From the NCBI GenBank assembly GCA_031431235.1, contig JANPDA010000472.1:1-17404 (forward strand): a stretch of DNA of 17,404 bases. The letters run 5' to 3'. Source of the DNA: JANNSW01 sp031431235 (GTDB taxonomy: Bacteria > Pseudomonadota > Alphaproteobacteria > Rhizobiales > Hyphomicrobiaceae). Below, one piece after another: positions 15,049-17,404 of the stretch (the stretch's first letter is position 1; every line of letters begins with the position of its first letter). The translations under genes were made by a program, and so were the position numbers. The notes beneath the pieces were generated by a model. That model ran no database searches and had not been told where the DNA came from. It saw nothing but the letters and a program-made list of their open reading frames with translations.

Positions 15049-16692
15049 ATGAGTCGCCGAGAGCCCAATGGACTCCGCCACGGGTGGAAGGAGCACATCG
15101 CCGAACGCAAGGCCCTTCGGCGCAGCCGGCTCGTCTCGAGAACCAACCGCAAGCAAGCGTCGTCAGGAGCTTCTCTGGACCGCTCGCCGGGCCATCCCAT
15201 TGATCTACCTGCCCTGGCTCGTGAGCTGGACGCGCTGATCATGACAGTGGATGAGACGGCAGCGTCGACGCTCGAGCGCTGGCACCCTCACATCGAGCGC
15301 CTGAGTTTCCGGGTGTCCGCACAGAACCTCGCTCAGTATCTGGCTCTTCGTCAGCACGATCTGAGCAGCCTCCAGGAACGGCTCTCGGAGCTCGGCTTGT
15401 CCTCCCTCGGTCGCTGCGAAGCTCGAGTGGGGGACAGCCTTGCTGCGATCAGGGCCACGATCAGCTCGATCAATGCGAAGGCTGAGATGGCCTATCCACC
15501 ACACGGATGGAGCCGGCGCGGAGCCGCCCTCCTGAAGCGCAACACCGAGGACATTTTTGGCCTCGATCCGACCGGCCCTCGCACCCGGATCATGGTGACC
15601 CTGCCGTCCGAAGCTGCAGCGACACCAGACCTCGCCCACGAGCTCATCGAGGCGGGGGCGGACTGTGCCAGAATCAACTGCGCACACGATGATCCTGCGA
15701 CCTGGTTGAGAATGATCTCCCACGTCAGAGGCGCGTCGGAGCTTCTCGGCCGGGACTGCAAGCTGCTGATGGACCTCGCCGGACCCAAGTGCCGCATCAT
15801 CGACGTCTCCGAGCCCGAGGCGACGGTCGAGGAAGGCGAAGTCGTCGATATCCTGAGGTCCCTGGCGACGCGGTCCGCCAGCAACCACAAGGCATTCAGC
15901 ATTTCGTACGACGCGGCGGTCGGCAGGCTTGCGGCCGGACAACGGATCTCGATTGACGATGGCAAGCTCGATCTGATCGTGGAGCATGTCTTTGCCGGCG
16001 GTGTCGCCGCAAGGGTCGCACGAAAGCGCACGAAGCGCGGGAGACTTCGGCCCGGCAAGGGTGTGAACTTCCCCGATCTCGACCTAGATATGACGGCATT
16101 GACCGCCAAGGATTTGGCCGATCTCGACGTGGTCCTCGGGCATGCCGATATCGTCGGTTATTCGTTCGTTCAGACCCCAGCGGATATCACGCAACTCCGC
16201 GGTGAGATGCAGCGCCGGCTAGGCCGAAGACCTTTGCCGGCGCTCCTGCTGAAGATCGAGACGCGGCGAGCTATCGACAACCTCCCCGATCTCGTGGTGG
16301 AAGCGGCCGGGCAGCAGCGGACGGCCGTCATGATCGCTCGTGGCGATCTCGCCGTCGAGTTGGGCCTCGACAGTCTGTGCGAGCATCAGGAGCAGATTCT
16401 CTGGCTGTGCGAGGCCGCGCATGTTCCGGTCGTGTGGGCGACGCAGGTGCTCGAGGGGCTCGTGCGCAAGCGCAATGCGACGCGCGCGGAGGCGACCGAT
16501 GCAGCACTCGCGCAGCGGGCCGAGTGCGTGATGCTGAACAAGGGTCCCCATCTCGTGGAGGCCGTGCGATTCCTGGACGATATCCTGAGGCGAATGGACA
16601 GGCATGTGTTGAAAAAATCGCCCGTTCTCGGATCGCTATCTGCGTGGCGCAAAGCGGAGGTTCGCGGGACGTTCGGTCGCTCCGAGGCTTGA
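15049..16692 (+). CDS. Pyruvate kinase-like protein with N-terminal extension
   Basis: 547 residues from ATG 15049; a GTG at 15040 is an alternative. The first 170 or so residues are an extension with QYLALRQHDLSSLQERLSEL and GLSSLGRCEARV, seen in a divergent pyruvate-kinase-like family. The catalytic barrel follows: RINCAH (Arg208, Asn210), MDLAGPKCRI (Asp242), B-domain ISIDDGKLDLIVE, LLKIETRRAI (Lys402, Glu404), MIARGDLAVELG (Asp433) and WATQVLEGLVRKRNATRAEATD (Thr465; given here as its core). All main phosphotransfer residues of pyruvate kinase are therefore present. The C-terminal allosteric domain is missing: the chain ends about 45 residues after CVMLNKGPHLVEAV. It may interconvert phosphoenolpyruvate and pyruvate or act on a related substrate. 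It is preceded by a 148-base gap after the TerC gene. Confidence 0.88.
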   Translation: MSRREPNGLRHGWKEHIAERKALRRSRLVSRTNRKQASSGASLDRSPGHPIDLPALARELDALIMTVDETAASTLERWHPHIERLSFRVSAQNLAQYLALRQHDLSSLQERLSELGLSSLGRCEARVGDSLAAIRATISSINAKAEMAYPPHGWSRRGAALLKRNTEDIFGLDPTGPRTRIMVTLPSEAAATPDLAHELIEAGADCARINCAHDDPATWLRMISHVRGASELLGRDCKLLMDLAGPKCRIIDVSEPEATVEEGEVVDILRSLATRSASNHKAFSISYDAAVGRLAAGQRISIDDGKLDLIVEHVFAGGVAARVARKRTKRGRLRPGKGVNFPDLDLDMTALTAKDLADLDVVLGHADIVGYSFVQTPADITQLRGEMQRRLGRRPLPALLLKIETRRAIDNLPDLVVEAAGQQRTAVMIARGDLAVELGLDSLCEHQEQILWLCEAAHVPVVWATQVLEGLVRKRNATRAEATDAALAQRAECVMLNKGPHLVEAVRFLDDILRRMDRHVLKKSPVLGSLSAWRKAEVRGTFGRSEA

Positions 16693-16749
16693 GGTTTGCG
16701 AGCCACTCTGTGCAACAGGCCTGCTCGAAACTGTCAGGCGATAGGTGAC
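16693..16749. other. Junction sequence between pyruvate-kinase-like gene and truncated IS21
   Basis: Short stretch containing CTCTGTGCAACAGGCCTG, which resembles the ends of some insertion sequences, but no paired repeat is visible in the window. The istA similarity stops abruptly at about 16750, so this is probably the site of a second insertion or deletion event. Confidence 0.35.
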
Positions 16750-17323
16750 AGCTGCGCCGTCCCCACCTCGCCGGTCAGGCCGTCGAAGATGTCGATCGTG
16801 GTGCCAGCGTAGTCGACGGACAACCGCTCGCCGGCCGTGTGCGTCTGCCGCATCGCGGCAAAGCGCGCCTGCGGCATCGCGGCAATGCGCGCCTGCGGCA
16901 TCGCGGCAATGCGCGCCTGCGGCACGACGTCGGCGACAGGCGTTTGCGCCAGTCCTGATACAGATCGCAAAAGCGACTGTAGCCGTAACTGCCGGGATGG
17001 ACCGCACGGTGCTCCTCCCAGATCAGCTGCAGCGTTACGCCGGGCCGCTTCAGCTCGCGGTGGACGGCGGCCCAGTCGGGCTTGGGGCGCTGATCTCCAG
17101 GGATCGCCAGCGGCGGCGGGAACAGGCGCGCTTCCAGCGCCTCGTCGGTCAACTCGTCGGGCAGCGGCCATCCGATACCGACGCGCCGGGCGCGGGCCAG
17201 ATAGTCGACGACCGTACTCTGGCCGATGCCGAGGCTCGCGCCGATCTGCCGGCTCGGCAGACCGGACGCGTGCAGCCTCAGCACATCGCGAAGTTTGCGC
17301 ATGGGCAATCTCGCTCCGGGCAT
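16750..17323 (-). pseudogene. istA: IS21-family transposase istA, frameshifted and truncated
   Basis: Starting at ATG 17323 (MPGARLPMRKLRDVLRLHAS), the product shows the istA N-terminal helix-turn-helix (GLPSRQIGASLGIGQSTVVD), then LQLIWEEHRAVHPGSYGYSR and CDLYQDWRKRLSPT, ending at 16928. The expected continuation MRQTHTAGERLSVDYAGTTI, the start of the DDE catalytic core, resumes in another frame at 16853. The intervening 74 bp (16854-16927) include the tandem repeats and shift the frame by two. After GEVGTAQL the similarity ends at about 16750, and a stop follows at 16734-16736. Most of the catalytic domain (istA is normally near 500 residues) and istB are absent. The element is dead. Confidence 0.88.
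16851..16922. repeat. Three tandem 24-bp repeats inside istA
   Basis: Units at 16851-16874, 16875-16898 and 16899-16922; the second and third are identical and the first differs at one base (AAAG versus AATG). In the resumed istA frame each unit encodes PQARIAAM or PQARFAAM, resembling the native MRQTH start. This suggests the array grew from that site. Confidence 0.85.
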
Positions 17324-17402
17324 GTCCTGCTGCCTCTTGCAAAGGGAGGCGAGGCGATGCCGATTCGCAGATCACCCAACGACGAAATCACGAAAATCCA
17401 CA
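17324..17402 (-). mobile_element. Possible left end of the IS21-family element
   Basis: On the minus strand the sequence upstream of istA opens TGTGGATTTTCGTGATTTCG. It begins with TG as IS21 ends do, and carries repeated ATTTCGT-like motifs resembling the multiple terminal repeats of that family. The opposite end is missing, so the terminus cannot be confirmed by pairing. Confidence 0.4.
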
Positions 17403-17404
17403 GG

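Noticed and set aside
16851..16922. CRISPR array
   Set aside because: The 24-bp units are directly adjacent with no spacers and lie inside a transposase gene.
16734..17323. Programmed frameshift in istA
   Set aside because: The frame change is explained by a 74-bp insertion of repeats, and the gene is also truncated, so decay is the simpler explanation.

Overview
The window looks like a chromosomal segment of a high-GC alphaproteobacterium, probably of the order Hyphomicrobiales (Rhizobiales). The evidence is the codon use, ATGA-type start/stop overlaps, the alphaproteobacterial character of the ATP synthase a subunit, and an IS21-type element. No rRNA, tRNA or CRISPR array was seen. All calls come from reading the sequence and knowledge of the families; no database search was run.

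Region 1 (1-7224, plus strand) is a metabolic transport operon. It starts with the 3' part of an ornithine cyclodeaminase-family gene. A complete dipeptide/oligopeptide-type ABC importer follows in the order permease C, permease B, binding protein, [acetamidase/formamidase], ATPase D, ATPase F. Most junctions overlap, so the amidase is an integral member. A long imperfect inverted repeat separates the binding-protein gene from the amidase gene. The likely logic is uptake of a small amide or peptide-like compound, hydrolysis of an amide bond, and further amino-acid catabolism; the true substrate is unknown.

Region 2 (about 7525-10412, minus strand) looks like a peroxide-stress cassette. An OxyR-like LysR regulator is followed by four co-directional genes with gaps of about 52-56 nt: an 81-residue unknown, a 62-residue unknown, a Dps mini-ferritin and a secreted fasciclin-domain protein, closed by a strong hairpin. 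Perfect ATAG-N7-CTAT palindromes (the OxyR half-site pattern, also T-N11-A) lie upstream of the regulator and immediately upstream of a plausible promoter for the four-gene group. The regulator has Gln where E. coli OxyR has its peroxidatic Cys199, but keeps the Cys208 equivalent.

Region 3 (about 10570-12065, plus strand) holds an orphan pair of FO ATP synthase genes, subunit a and subunit c, without the b subunits or F1. The a-subunit part is visibly AT-richer than its surroundings, suggesting transfer. The c subunit keeps its proton-carrying Glu but lacks the usual glycine-rich pattern in helix 1.

Region 4 (12102-12622) is a rearrangement scar. A 3'-truncated second copy of a zinc-ribbon gene (two Cys changed to Arg) is joined tail-to-tail to a 3'-truncated second copy of the LysR gene, with its upstream region and a third ATAG-N7-CTAT box.

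Region 5 (12679-16692, plus strand) carries a possible small basic protein, a DedA-family membrane protein, the intact zinc-ribbon gene, a TerC-family membrane protein and a pyruvate-kinase-like protein with an N-terminal extension and no C-terminal regulatory domain. The window ends in a broken IS21-family istA gene (minus strand). It is disrupted by a 74-bp insertion containing three 24-bp repeats and is cut off near 16750.
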